From the NCBI GenBank assembly GCA_017883385.1, contig JADGNQ010000001.1:62001-126000 (forward strand): a DNA stretch of 64,000 nt. Direction: 5' to 3'. Below, piece by piece: positions 53,844 through 62,887 of the stretch. The translations under genes were made by a program, and so were the position numbers. Position 1 is the stretch's first letter; each line of letters starts with the position of its first letter. The DNA comes from Candidatus Sulfotelmatobacter sp. (GTDB lineage: Bacteria > Acidobacteriota > Terriglobia > Terriglobales > Acidobacteriaceae). Under the pieces are notes generated by a model. That model was not told the origin of the DNA, ran no database searches, and saw only the letters and a program-made list of their open reading frames with translations.

Positions 53844-54778
53844 TGTCTAAGCTCCGCATCGGCTCCCGTGGCTCGCAGCTTGCCCTTTGGCAGGCCAACC
53901 ACATCTCCGCGCTGTTGCGCGCGCACGGCCACGAGGTCGAGATCGAAATCATCCACACCACGGGCGACAAGATCACTGACGTTGCTCTGGCAATGGTTGG
54001 CACGAAGGGCATGTTCACGAAGGAAATTGAAGAAGCTCTCGCGGCCGGACACGTCGATCTCGCCGTGCATTCTCTGAAAGACCTGCCCACCGAGCTTCCA
54101 CCGGGATTTGAAATCGCGGCCATCACCGAAAGACAAGATCCGCGCGACGCCTTCTGTTCGCGCCACTATTCGAGCTTTCAAGAATTACCGCAAGGCGCAC
54201 GCGTCGGCACCTCTAGCCTGCGCCGGCAGGCGCAACTCAAGGCTGTCCGCCCCGACCTCGACATTCATCCTCTGCGCGGCAACGTCGATACGCGGCTGCG
54301 CAAACTCGAGCAAGGAGAATACGACGCCATCATCCTCGCCTCGGCTGGACTAAAGCGCCTCGGCAAGACGGAACTGATCAAGCAGATCATCCCAGTAGAC
54401 ATCATGTGTCCAGCTGCGGGGCAGGGAGCGCTGGGCATCGAAATCCGCAAGGGCGACGCGGCGACGCGCCAGCATCTGGAATTTCTGAACGACCCCGCTG
54501 CCCGCGCTGCTACTACTTGCGAGCGCGCCCTGCTCAACAGCCTCGGCGGGGGCTGCCAGGTTCCCATCGGCGCATTCGCGGAAATGCGGAATGGCAAGTT
54601 GCATCTCGAATCGATCGTCGCCGACCCCGACGGCTCGAAACTCCTGCGCGATTCCCGCGATGGAGACGATCCGGAAAGGCTCGGCAACGATGCGGGCGCC
54701 GCGCTGCTGGCTCGCGGCGGCGACGCCATCCTCGAAGCGGTTTACGGGCGTGGGCTTGCGGTTCCGCCACAGCCTTGA
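53843..54778 (+). CDS. hemC: Hydroxymethylbilane synthase (porphobilinogen deaminase)
   Basis: A 311-residue HemC. The dipyrromethane-cofactor cysteine is Cys238 in [46 protein letters not shown] and [11 protein letters not shown] bind substrate. It joins four porphobilinogens into hydroxymethylbilane. Its ATG shares a base with the hemA stop codon, so hemA-hemC are coupled. hemD, the next enzyme, lies after a paiB-like gene. Confidence 0.97.
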   Translation: MSKLRIGSRGSQLALWQANHISALLRAHGHEVEIEIIHTTGDKITDVALAMVGTKGMFTKEIEEALAAGHVDLAVHSLKDLPTELPPGFEIAAITERQDPRDAFCSRHYSSFQELPQGARVGTSSLRRQAQLKAVRPDLDIHPLRGNVDTRLRKLEQGEYDAIILASAGLKRLGKTELIKQIIPVDIMCPAAGQGALGIEIRKGDAATRQHLEFLNDPAARAATTCERALLNSLGGGCQVPIGAFAEMRNGKLHLESIVADPDGSKLLRDSRDGDDPERLGNDAGAALLARGGDAILEAVYGRGLAVPPQP

Positions 54779-54888
54779 TCGCACCAGCAACTGCAAAGGC
54801 GTGAACCACTAAGGACACGAAGGTTCACGAAGGTCATGAGCCGGAACGTTCTTCTCGAATTTCTAGGCGGTACCCCAAGTACGAACCG

Positions 54889-55044
54889 GTGCACAAGGCG
54901 GAAGTGAAAGACGAGCAAGGAGTCGTGATCGCCGAGGCGGAAAAAGTTTTACACGTACGCCGGATAGAATCCGCGCCCGAGTCGGAAAGCGGCGAGAGAA
55001 CGCAGCCCACAGCGTACGCGGTGGAAACCGCCGGCAGAAATTGA
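54889..55044 (+). pseudogene. Possible small ORF or gene remnant, not in the ORF track
   Basis: The frame is open from 54805 to a TGA at 55044 with protein-like composition (PKYEPVHKAEVKDEQGVVIAEAEKVLHVRR), but no ATG; GTG 54889 would give 51 residues. It could be a decayed gene end or a small charged protein. It follows a repeat-like stretch (ACCACTAAGGACACGAAGG, 54805). The rest of the 296-base gap has no feature. Confidence 0.25.
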
Positions 55045-55074
55045 ACCGAGCCCGGAAGGGCGGAAGAGAGCATT

Positions 55075-55719
55075 GTGTATATCCCCGAACATTTCCGCGG
55101 CCGCGACGATGCCGACGCGCTCACGTTCATGCGCGCGAATCCGTTCGCGATACTGGTCTCGTCCACCGAGGAAGGCCCCTTCGCGAGCCATATTCCAGTA
55201 ACCATGCATCAGACCGGAGAACAACTTGTGTTGCGCGGCCACTTCGCGAAGGCCAACCCGCACTGGCGCTATCTGGAGCAGACACCGCAGTGCCTGACCA
55301 TCTTCCACGGTCCGCACTCCTATATTTCGCCAACTTTGTACACGAACCGCGAGAGCGTTCCCACCTGGAACTACGCTGCCGTTCATGTCTACGGAGAGGT
55401 GCGCATATTCTCGACGCCGGAGTCGTTGCTTGGCATGTTGCACGAACTGATGGGCACCTTTGAACCTGCATATGCAGAGCAATGGGCCAGTTTGAGCGAT
55501 ACGTACCGAGAGCGCATGCTCAGCCATATTGTGGGCTTTGAAATTACGGCTACGAAAATCGAAGCCAAGTTCAAACTGAGCCAGAATCGAACCAAGGAAG
55601 ATCAAAGGAACGTCATCGCGGCTTTGGAGAAGGCTGACGACTCGACAGTCTCAGGCGTGGCCCGCATGATGGAGAAATGGGGCCTCGACAAGATTCCTAC
55701 GAATAGAAAGGGCGACTGA
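55075..55719 (+). CDS. FMN-binding PaiB-family protein
   Basis: A 214-residue protein opening MYIPEHFRGRDDADALTFMRANPFAILVS, with PFASHIPV, GHFAKANPHWRYL, GPHSYISPTLY and VPTWNYAAVHVYGEV, all typical of the PaiB/split-barrel flavin family; the C-terminus IVGFEITATKIEAKFKLSQNR is also diagnostic. Family members bind FMN or heme-like cofactors and have been described as negative regulators in Bacillus. It sits between hemC and hemD; a link to tetrapyrrole metabolism is suggestive only. Confidence 0.9.
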   Translation: MYIPEHFRGRDDADALTFMRANPFAILVSSTEEGPFASHIPVTMHQTGEQLVLRGHFAKANPHWRYLEQTPQCLTIFHGPHSYISPTLYTNRESVPTWNYAAVHVYGEVRIFSTPESLLGMLHELMGTFEPAYAEQWASLSDTYRERMLSHIVGFEITATKIEAKFKLSQNRTKEDQRNVIAALEKADDSTVSGVARMMEKWGLDKIPTNRKGD

Positions 55720-55727
55720 AGCCGAAT

Positions 55728-55751
55728 GTGGGGCGGGCACTCCTGTCCGCC
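55728..55751. repeat. Dispersed repeat GTGGGGCGGGCACTCCTGTCCGCC
   Basis: A 24-base copy just before hemD. The ORF track's hemD start (MWGGHSCPPTL) is this repeat translated, so it should not be used. A related copy lies inside nth at 62781-62831. Confidence 0.7.
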
Positions 55752-55761
55752 AACTCTAGCC

Positions 55762-56583
55762 ATGAGCAAGAAGCCAAAATCTGCGACCGACCTGCCACTG
55801 CGCGGAATCCGCGTGCTCGTAGGCCGGGCACGGCATCAGGCCGGCGTCCTTTCCGTGCAACTGCGTTCATTGGGCGCGACTGTGCTTGAGATTCCGTTTA
55901 TCGAGATCCGCAAGCCACGTTCGTTCAAGCCCTTGGATAGTGCGCTGCAGGATTTGTGCGACTACGACTGGCTCATCCTGACCAGCGTGAATGGCGTCGA
56001 GGCCCTGTGGAACCGGATGGCTAAGCTGCGTCTCGCCAAGGCAAGCCTGAAGCACTTGCGCGTAGCAGCGATCGGTCCCGCGACGAAGAAGGCGATCGAG
56101 CAGGGTGGCATCAAAGTCGACGTCGTGCCTAAGGAGTACGTAGCCGAATCAGTCGTACGCAGCTTACGGAATCGCATCAAAGGCAAGCGCGTACTGCTGG
56201 TTCGGGCTAAAGTGGCTCGGGACGTGATCCCGCGCGACCTGCGCGAAGCCGGTGCACAGGTTGATGTTGTCGAAGCCTATGAAACCGTGGTACCGCAGTC
56301 TTCGCGCACGCGGCTGCAGGCGGCCCTTGAGAACCCGCAGCGTCGGCCTCACATCGTCACTTTCACCAGTTCTTCCACCGTGCGGAATTTCGTGGCCTTG
56401 CTCGGCGGCTCGCGACGGGCAGCGATTCTTGACGCGATCCGCTTCGCTTCCATCGGGCCTGTGACTTCCTCAACACTGCGCGCACTTCGATTGAGAGTGG
56501 ATATCGAAGCCAGGGAGTTTACGATTCCGGGCCTGGTCACGGCCATGGCGGAGGCGGTCGCAACATCGGTCCACTCCGCGTAA
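55762..56583 (+). CDS. hemD: Uroporphyrinogen-III synthase
   Basis: A 273-residue two-lobed HemD: GIRVLVGRARHQAGVLSVQLRSLGATVLEIP opens lobe one, YDWLILTSVNGVEALWNR and AAIGPATKKAIEQGGI follow, and VTFTSSSTVRNFVALLGG with FASIGPVTSSTLRALRL closes lobe two. It cyclises hydroxymethylbilane to uroporphyrinogen III. ATG 55762 is chosen because the upstream in-frame ATG is part of a repeat. Completes a hemA-hemC-hemD set; hemB and hemL are not in the window. Confidence 0.92.
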   Translation: MSKKPKSATDLPLRGIRVLVGRARHQAGVLSVQLRSLGATVLEIPFIEIRKPRSFKPLDSALQDLCDYDWLILTSVNGVEALWNRMAKLRLAKASLKHLRVAAIGPATKKAIEQGGIKVDVVPKEYVAESVVRSLRNRIKGKRVLLVRAKVARDVIPRDLREAGAQVDVVEAYETVVPQSSRTRLQAALENPQRRPHIVTFTSSSTVRNFVALLGGSRRAAILDAIRFASIGPVTSSTLRALRLRVDIEAREFTIPGLVTAMAEAVATSVHSA

Positions 56584-56607
56584 TTCTCTCCGCTTAACTC
56601 GCCATGA

Positions 56608-56627
56608 AGTTGCAGGATCTTGCAACT
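56608..56627. repeat. Inverted repeat AGTTGCA-ggatct-TGCAACT after hemD
   Basis: A 7-bp perfect inverted repeat with a 6-base spacer, 25 bases past the hemD stop and upstream of the next promoter. Without a T-run it may be an operator or a weak terminator. Confidence 0.35.
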
Positions 56628-56661
56628 GCGTAATGAATAGGGCTCATTTTCCTAATTTGCC

Positions 56662-56689
56662 TTGACTCTACTGCATGCCATAGTAGACT
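56662..56689 (+). promoter_or_regulatory. Sigma-70-like promoter of the EXORDIUM-like gene
   Basis: TTGACT and TAGACT are separated by 16 bp, the best -35/-10 pair seen in the window. Transcription would begin near 56696, about 45 bases before ATG 56742. Confidence 0.6.
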
Positions 56690-56741
56690 TCGAATGTTTT
56701 TGCCCCATGGGACAAATCTGCATAAGAAGAGGGAATTAGTT

Positions 56742-57743
56742 ATGAGGAATTGGTTGACCATTTGCGGTAGGTTTGGAGTCGCTTGTGCAACAATCGGCTT
56801 GTTGCTCTGTGTAGCCGCGGCTCAGGAAGGTTCTTCACCACTCACCTTGCGTACCAGTGACGGGCATGTTGCCCACATCTTTCCGACAGTGAATCTGGCT
56901 CCTGCCCTCCCTCCAGACGCAGGTCCACTCGTCTACCACAACGGCACTGCGCCGGTGATGCAGTCGTCGGTAACGACCTACGCGATTTATTGGGTTCCGG
57001 CCAAGCTGCAGAATGGGGGCGCCACCAGCATCCCGACGCACTACCAGAGCGTGCAAAACAACATGCTCAAAGACTACGAGGGGCACGGAATCGATAACAA
57101 CAACACTCAGTACTATCAGGTTACTGCCACTGGGTCGAAGCAGTACATCCAGAACAAGGGCGGTTTTGGCGGCTCGGTCGTCGATACCACTCCCTATCCG
57201 GCCTCGGGTTGCTCAGACTCGGCCACACCGGGCAACTGCATCACCGACGCGCAACTGGAGACGGAACTCCTGAACGTGATGGCGGCGAAAGGCTGGACCG
57301 GCGGGCTGAACAAGATGTTCCTGGTGTTCACGTCGAGCGGGGAAGGTTCCTGCTTTGACTCGGGGAGTTCGTCATGCTCGTACGTGCAGTTCTGCGCCTA
57401 CCATAGCTATATCCCGGGCAGCGCTCCCATCGTCTATTCCAACGAGCCCTTCGGCAACATCAGCGTTTGCCAGGCTTCGGGGGTTCCATCGCCAAACAGC
57501 GATCCGGTGGCCGATGCCGCTTCGACCGCGGCCAGCCATGAGCTGACCGAGGCGATCACGGATCCAGAGTTGGACGCCTGGTTCACGGCTCTGGGGAATG
57601 AGATTGGCGACCTGTGCGCCTACAACTATGGCACCAACACCTGGGACTCGGCCAAGGCCAACCAGATGTGGAATGGCCACTTCTACGAACTGCAGACGGA
57701 GTTCTCGAACCACCATCCGGGGTGCGTCCAAGTCGGGCCCTGA
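56742..57743 (+). CDS. Secreted EXORDIUM/phosphate-induced-protein-like protein
   Basis: A 333-residue protein with signal peptide (VACATIGLLLCVAAAQ). The segments TTYAIYWVPAKLQNGG, LNKMFLVFTSSG and especially ASHELTEAITDPELDAWF..NEIGDLCAYNYG resemble plant EXORDIUM/PHI-1 proteins (PF04674), where a similar SHEL.E..T.P.L.AW..EI.DLC pattern occurs. The HELTE segment could bind a metal, but catalysis is not shown. Function in bacteria is unknown. It has its own promoter and terminator; GAGGG precedes ATG 56742. Confidence 0.6.
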   Translation: MRNWLTICGRFGVACATIGLLLCVAAAQEGSSPLTLRTSDGHVAHIFPTVNLAPALPPDAGPLVYHNGTAPVMQSSVTTYAIYWVPAKLQNGGATSIPTHYQSVQNNMLKDYEGHGIDNNNTQYYQVTATGSKQYIQNKGGFGGSVVDTTPYPASGCSDSATPGNCITDAQLETELLNVMAAKGWTGGLNKMFLVFTSSGEGSCFDSGSSSCSYVQFCAYHSYIPGSAPIVYSNEPFGNISVCQASGVPSPNSDPVADAASTAASHELTEAITDPELDAWFTALGNEIGDLCAYNYGTNTWDSAKANQMWNGHFYELQTEFSNHHPGCVQVGP

Positions 57744-57768
57744 TTATCGATAAACAACAAACGTTTTG

Positions 57769-57794
57769 ATGGCGGCCAGAATACCGGCCGCCAT
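57769..57794 (+). terminator. Hairpin terminator of the EXORDIUM-like gene
   Basis: ATGGCGGCC pairs with GGCCGCCAT over an 8-base loop and is followed by TTCTTG, a short T-rich tail, 25 bases past the stop. Confidence 0.65.
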
Positions 57795-57898
57795 TTCTTG
57801 TTTGGGTTGAGGTTTTCAGCGGGGATTAGTGTCTGGAATCGGCGATTCATCATGCCTTTGTTTGGGCGGGTGCGACCTTTGCGACCTTTGCGGCCCGT

Positions 57899-57975
57899 CT
57901 TTGCGTTCTTCGCGGTTAAGGGCTTTAACAGCTTTTGATCGCAAAGGACGCAAAGGTTCCGCGAAGAACGCAAAG
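57899..57975. repeat. Palindromic repeat CTTTGCGTTCTTCGCGG...CCGCGAAGAACGCAAAG
   Basis: Two perfect 17-base inverted arms separated by 43 bases. The direct motif TTTGCGACC also occurs twice at about 57876-57890. Between the EXORDIUM-like gene and the S9 peptidase end; non-coding. Confidence 0.8.
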
Positions 57976-58002
57976 CAAATCAGAGCAAAATCGAAGGAGA
58001 CG

Positions 58003-60042
58003 CTACTCTGTCACCGTGCAACTGCAATCTGCGGGGACGACATGCGCTAGCAGAAAATCAGCGACGCGCTTGTAGGCGTCGATTTGGTTTTCGACGCGTG
58101 CGAAGCCGTGACCTTCGTTCTCGTAAATCTTGGAGTCGACCGTGCCGCCGCGTGTCCGGATGGCGTCGACCACTTGCTGCGTTTCTGACTTTGGACAGCG
58201 CGGGTCGTGTCCTCCGGCCAGCAGCAACAGCGGAGCTTTGATTTGGTCGATGTAGTTGATGGGTGACCGTTCTTCGTACAGCTTCTTGTTCTTCACCGGA
58301 TCGCCCATGGTGGCCAGATCCGACTGCTGCAGCACCGGATCTTCGTTTTCAATTTCGGTGAACCAGTTCACAAAGGGTACGATGGGCACGCCCGCCGCCC
58401 AGACTTCCGGAGCCTTGGTTACCGCCATCATGCTGAGGTAGCCTCCGTAGCTCCCACCCATGACCGCGATCTTTTTCGGATCGAGATGTCCGGTCTGCTT
58501 GATCCAGTCCACGCCCGCGAGCACGTCCTGCAAGTCGCCGCCGCCCATATCGAACAAGTTGGCTTGCTGAAACTCTTTGCCGTATCCGGTCGATCCGCGA
58601 TAGTTGGGTGCGAGTACCATGTAGCCCTGGTTGACGGCGTATTGTACGAAGCGGTTGAAAGAATTCATGCTCTGCGCGGTTGGTCCGCCGTGAATGTAGA
58701 CGATCGCCGCGTTCTTCCCGTTGCGCGCCATATTGAACGGCACATAGAGAAACGCGGAGATGGTCCATTTGCCGTCGCGGCTGGGAAAGTGCACCAGGTG
58801 CGGCTCGACCATATCTTCCGAACGCACGCCAGCCACCAGCGAATGGGTAATCTGCTGGGACTTGCCAGTGGCGACGTGATACACCCAGAGATCGCCCGGC
58901 GCGGTGGGACCGTTGTGGTTGTAGAGGAGACGCGAACCGTCTTTGGTGAAAGCAGAATGCCCGCCGACAGGCTCATTCACGCCCTTGGGAATCGGCAGAG
59001 CTGTCGACTTGCCCGTCGCGAGATCGTACAGGTAGATGTCTTCGTTGCCATCGACGTTGGCGCTGAAAGTGATGTGCTTTCCGTCGGCCGAGAACTCGCC
59101 GCCGCGGACTTCCCATTTGTCCTGCGTGAGCCAGGTGATCTTGCCTGGGGTGAATCCTCCGTTCAATTCACCCTTCGTGCCGAACTCGAGCAGGCCGATG
59201 TTCTCGTAGCCGTTCGCTGCGTTGGATGTGACTAGTATCTTTCTGCCATCGGGAATTGCACGAGGATCGATGTCATTAGCGTAGTAGCGCTGTTCTCCTT
59301 CGTGGGGCGTAAGCAGCGTACTCTTTCCCGTCGCGACGTCTGCAATGATGATATTTGAGTCCGTGCCCTTGGCCTGCTCCTGCGTGTAAACAATGTACTT
59401 TCCGTCCTTCGACCAGATCGGACCGTAGTTTCCCTTATCTTGCGGCGTGCTCGTCGTGATGTGTTTCACTTCGCGCATCACCATGTCGTAGATGTCGATC
59501 TCGTAGGCTGCAGAGGTTTTTGGCTTCACTTCGTATGCCAGGTAACGTCCGTCGGGCGACCACGTCGGGTTGAGTTCTGCGATCTCGCGGGTTTGCGTGA
59601 GGTTCACGACTTTGCCGGTCTTGGGCGAGACGAGAAAGACGTCCCACTGCTCGTCGCCGTCGTAGTCGGACTGGTAGGCGATCCACTTTCCATCGGGAGA
59701 CCACGCGGGCGAAGACTGACGCTGGTCGCTGACTGTGAGTTGCACCGGCCAGCCGCCGTCAGCAGGGACGACCCAGAGGTTATTGCGTCCGCTCATATTC
59801 GAGATGAAGGCAACACTCTTGCCATCAGGCGACCATGTCGGCCGCCCGACTTGGCGTGTCATGTAGAGTTTTTCGATGGTCAGGCTGCGCGGCTCGACCT
59901 GTGCGTTGGGCTTGGACGAAATCTTCTTTGGATCAGTGACCGCCTCGGGCGCAGGCAGGTTCTGGGCGGCAACATCGGCGGCGACAATGCTTATAACCGT
60001 GCTCATAGATACGACGATAACAAAGAGTGCGCAGCGGCGCAT
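58003..60042 (-). CDS. Secreted S9 (prolyl oligopeptidase family) peptidase
   Basis: A 679-residue protein with signal peptide (CALFVIVVSMSTVISIVAADVAAQ), a TolB/PD40-type beta-propeller (PTWSPDGKSVAFISNMSG; PAWSPDGKWIAYQSDYDGD; repeated) and a C-terminal alpha/beta-hydrolase domain. The catalytic residues are Ser in VMGGSYGGYLSMM, Asp in LAGGHDPRCP and His in NEGHGFARVEN. It cleaves short peptides, likely in the periplasm. ATG 60042 is preferred; the track begins 23 codons earlier without a signal. Confidence 0.93.
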   Translation of the reverse strand: MRRCALFVIVVSMSTVISIVAADVAAQNLPAPEAVTDPKKISSKPNAQVEPRSLTIEKLYMTRQVGRPTWSPDGKSVAFISNMSGRNNLWVVPADGGWPVQLTVSDQRQSSPAWSPDGKWIAYQSDYDGDEQWDVFLVSPKTGKVVNLTQTREIAELNPTWSPDGRYLAYEVKPKTSAAYEIDIYDMVMREVKHITTSTPQDKGNYGPIWSKDGKYIVYTQEQAKGTDSNIIIADVATGKSTLLTPHEGEQRYYANDIDPRAIPDGRKILVTSNAANGYENIGLLEFGTKGELNGGFTPGKITWLTQDKWEVRGGEFSADGKHITFSANVDGNEDIYLYDLATGKSTALPIPKGVNEPVGGHSAFTKDGSRLLYNHNGPTAPGDLWVYHVATGKSQQITHSLVAGVRSEDMVEPHLVHFPSRDGKWTISAFLYVPFNMARNGKNAAIVYIHGGPTAQSMNSFNRFVQYAVNQGYMVLAPNYRGSTGYGKEFQQANLFDMGGGDLQDVLAGVDWIKQTGHLDPKKIAVMGGSYGGYLSMMAVTKAPEVWAAGVPIVPFVNWFTEIENEDPVLQQSDLATMGDPVKNKKLYEERSPINYIDQIKAPLLLLAGGHDPRCPKSETQQVVDAIRTRGGTVDSKIYENEGHGFARVENQIDAYKRVADFLLAHVVPADCSCTVTE

Positions 60043-60134
60043 GGCGCGGAACCTCAAGGTAAGGTAGAAAGGAGAGTCTAGCAGAGGCAGTTTCGGCTCT
60101 GTCAGCACCAATCCCGATCAGGTCGTGACCATTC

Positions 60135-61997
60135 ATGAACCCTTTTGCACTTCGTCTCACCGTCAGCATGTTTGTTCTCTGCAGTGCGCTTGCATTCGGT
60201 GGTACAGCCGCTCGCCCGCAGGGCGGTCTGACGCCGCCGGCCCATCACATCGGCATCGAGGGAGATCGCTTCGTGCTCGACGGACAGCCCCTGCAGATCA
60301 TCTCCGGCGAGATGCACTACGAACGCATCCCGCGCGAGTACTGGCGGGATCGCCTCAAGAAGGCGCGCGCCATGGGCCTGAACACGATTTCGACTTATGT
60401 TTTTTGGAATGTGCATGAGCCCAAGCCGGGCGCGTACGACTTCAGTGGACAGCTGGATGTGGCGGCCTTCGTCCGCATGGCGGAGGAGGAGGGCCTGTAT
60501 GTAATCCTGCGGCCCGGGCCGTATGCTTGCGCCGAGTGGGACCTGGGAGGTTTGCCTGCCTGGCTTCTGGCCGATCCGAATATAGTTTTGCGCAGCAGTG
60601 ACGAAAAGTTTCTGGGTCCGGCTGAGAAGTATCTCAAGCGTCTCGGCAGGGAACTGTCTTCTTTGCAGATCACGCACGGCGGACCCATCATCGCCGTGCA
60701 GATCGAGAACGAGTACGGTTCTTTCGGAAACGACAAAGAATACGTGAAGCGCATCCTCGGCGCTATTAAGAACGCCGGATTGGGAGAGGTTCTGCTCTAT
60801 ACGGCAGATGGTGGCGACGAACTACCGGCGGGAACGCTGCCCGACGTTCACGCCGTCGTGACCTTCGGCCCGGGAGACGCGAAAGGAGAATTCGCCAAGT
60901 TGCAGAAGCTTCGGCCCGGCCGCCCCATGATGAGCGGCGAGTACTGGGACGGATGGTTTGACCATTGGGGCGAAAAACATCACGACCCGGACGCCGCCCA
61001 GCAGGCACAGGAAGTGGATTGGATACTGAGTCAGGGATATTCGATCAACCTCTACATGTTTCACGGGGGAACGAGCTTCGGCTTCATGAACGGTGCGAAC
61101 TGGGACCATGACACCTACGAGCCCGACGTGACCAGCTACGACTACGACTCTCCGGTGAGCGAGTCGGGAGCGCTCACCAAGAAGTATTTCGCTTTTCGCG
61201 ACGTCGTCTCGAAGCATCGTCCGGGAGTGAAGATTCCCGATCCTCCAGTTCCGCTACCCGTGATCGAAGTGCCCGAGTTTGAGTTGGGCGAGAGCGCGCC
61301 GCTGTGGTCGAACCTGCCGAAACCTATCAGCATTGAGAAGCTCCGACCGATGGAGACCTTCGGCCAGTCGTACGGATACATCCTGTACCGCACGAAAGTC
61401 AAAGACTCGGTCGCGGGCGAATTGGAGATACACGAATTGCGCAGCTATGCTCGGATCTTCGTCAACGGCAAGCAGGCTGGCACGCTGGACCGCAGGAAGA
61501 AGCAAGATCGACTGCGGATCGAGGCTGGCGCCGACTCGACTCTCGACATTCTCGTGGAGGGTACAGGCCGCATTAATTTCACCACTGAGCTGCGCTCGGA
61601 GCGGCAGGGAATCGGCGGTGCCGTGTCACTTGGGGGGCAGGAGCTGACAGGTTGGCAGGTGTATCCCTTGCCGATGGACGAACTCGCTGGGCTGCGGTTC
61701 TCGAAGGAGAACAACGATGCTCCGAAGGGGCCCGCGTTTTATCGCGGACAATTCGAATTGCGCGACATAGCCGACACGTTTCTCGATACACGCGGCTGGG
61801 GCAAGGGCGCCGTCTGGGTCAACGGTCATGCGGTGGGGCGGTTCTGGAATCTAGGCCCGCAGCAGACCCTGTACGTGCCTGCACCGTGGCTCCGAACGGG
61901 AATCAACGAAGTCGTTGTCTTTACTCAGGATCAGCCAAAGACTCGTCGCATTCGTGGGTTGCGCGCACCCGTGCTCGATCAGTTGGGAAGTGAGTAG
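60135..61997 (+). CDS. Secreted glycoside hydrolase family 35 beta-galactosidase
   Basis: A 620-residue GH35 enzyme with a signal peptide (LTVSMFVLCSALAFGGTAA). FVLDGQPLQIISGEMHYERIPREYW, GLNTISTYVFWNVHEPKPG, LRPGPYACAEWDLGGLPAWL, the acid/base Glu in VQIENEYGSFG and the nucleophile Glu in MSGEYWDGWFDHWG are all visible, with beta-sandwich domains after the barrel. It removes terminal beta-galactose from glycans. Divergent from the S9 peptidase gene, 92 bases apart. Confidence 0.95.
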   Translation: MNPFALRLTVSMFVLCSALAFGGTAARPQGGLTPPAHHIGIEGDRFVLDGQPLQIISGEMHYERIPREYWRDRLKKARAMGLNTISTYVFWNVHEPKPGAYDFSGQLDVAAFVRMAEEEGLYVILRPGPYACAEWDLGGLPAWLLADPNIVLRSSDEKFLGPAEKYLKRLGRELSSLQITHGGPIIAVQIENEYGSFGNDKEYVKRILGAIKNAGLGEVLLYTADGGDELPAGTLPDVHAVVTFGPGDAKGEFAKLQKLRPGRPMMSGEYWDGWFDHWGEKHHDPDAAQQAQEVDWILSQGYSINLYMFHGGTSFGFMNGANWDHDTYEPDVTSYDYDSPVSESGALTKKYFAFRDVVSKHRPGVKIPDPPVPLPVIEVPEFELGESAPLWSNLPKPISIEKLRPMETFGQSYGYILYRTKVKDSVAGELEIHELRSYARIFVNGKQAGTLDRRKKQDRLRIEAGADSTLDILVEGTGRINFTTELRSERQGIGGAVSLGGQELTGWQVYPLPMDELAGLRFSKENNDAPKGPAFYRGQFELRDIADTFLDTRGWGKGAVWVNGHAVGRFWNLGPQQTLYVPAPWLRTGINEVVVFTQDQPKTRRIRGLRAPVLDQLGSE

Positions 61998-62038
61998 CTT
62001 CGCCCGGATTGGCCGACGGCGAGTGGACGACGATACGC

Positions 62039-62887
62039 CTACGTCTTCGCGTTCTTGTGCATGTCCACCGTGCTCCAGGTTTTGTCCCCGGCGTGGCACA
62101 GATTCTCCAGCGGGCAATCGGCGCACTTGGGTTTGCGGGCGATGCAGAGTCCGCGCCCGTGCCAGATGATCTGGTGCGAGAAGAGAATCCACTTCTCGCG
62201 CGGGATGATGCGCATCAGATCCTGCTCGATTTTCTGCGGATCGTCCTGCTTCGTGAGTTCCAGGCGGCGCGAGATGCGGTGCACGTGTGTATCGACGACC
62301 ACCCCCTCCGCTTTCTTGAACCACGAGCCGAGCACAACGTTGGCGGTTTTGCGGGCAACGCCGGGAAGGGTTAACAGCTTTTCCATGTCGTCCGGGACCT
62401 GCCCGCCAAACTCCGCCACGACTCTCTTTGCCGCACCCACCACCGATTTGGATTTATTACGGAAGAATCCGGTGGAGCGCACATCTGGTTCCAGTTGTTC
62501 TGGTTCGAGTGCGGCGAAGGCCTCCACCGTCGGATACTGGCGAAAGAGTTCAGGAGTCACGCGGTTGACGTTCACATCGGTCGACTGGGCGGAGAGGATC
62601 GTAGCGACCAAGAGCTCCCACGCGCTGGAGTGGGTGAGGGCACAGGTCACAGCCGGGTAAAGCAGGTCGAGACGCTTCAGGATCTCAGTGACGCGCTCGG
62701 GAGCTACGGGATTGTAGGCCTTCACCTTAGCGGCGGGAGCAGGCTTTGGCGCCGATTTCTGGCGCCCCTCCAGGGCTGCTGCCGAGGCGTTGCCTCGGCC
62801 TGGACGGGCCGGAGTGCCCGTCCCCACACGAACTTTGTCTTGGCGTCCGGTTCGGGCGGGCTGGCGAGGGACTACTCCACGCGGCAT
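62039..62887 (-). CDS. nth: Endonuclease III (DNA glycosylase/AP lyase)
   Basis: A 282-residue Nth. The helix-hairpin-helix LPGVARKTANVVL holds the catalytic Lys, VVDTHVHRISRRL the catalytic Asp, and CIARKPKCADCPLENLC the C-x6-C-x2-C-x5-C iron-sulfur ligands. It excises oxidised pyrimidines. AAGGAG five bases before ATG 62887 fixes the start. The N-terminal about 70 residues are a basic, low-complexity extension; part of it is encoded by a copy of a dispersed intergenic repeat (see 62781-62831). Ordinary Nth proteins are about 210-230 residues. Confidence 0.94.
   Translation of the reverse strand: MPRGVVPRQPARTGRQDKVRVGTGTPARPGRGNASAAALEGRQKSAPKPAPAAKVKAYNPVAPERVTEILKRLDLLYPAVTCALTHSSAWELLVATILSAQSTDVNVNRVTPELFRQYPTVEAFAALEPEQLEPDVRSTGFFRNKSKSVVGAAKRVVAEFGGQVPDDMEKLLTLPGVARKTANVVLGSWFKKAEGVVVDTHVHRISRRLELTKQDDPQKIEQDLMRIIPREKWILFSHQIIWHGRGLCIARKPKCADCPLENLCHAGDKTWSTVDMHKNAKT
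62781..62831. repeat. Dispersed repeat copy inside the nth coding region
   Basis: GCCGAGGC-gtt-GCCTCGGC followed by TGGACGGGCCGGAGTGCCCGTCCCCACACGAA. Its complement GTGGGGACGGGCACTCCGGCCCGTCC matches the repeat at 55728 closely. It encodes about residues 19-36 of Nth (VRVGTGTPARPGRGNASAAA). Confidence 0.65.

Noticed and set aside
55726-55761. MWGGHSCPPTL start of hemD
   Set aside because: It is encoded by a dispersed repeat; ATG 55762 is the better start.
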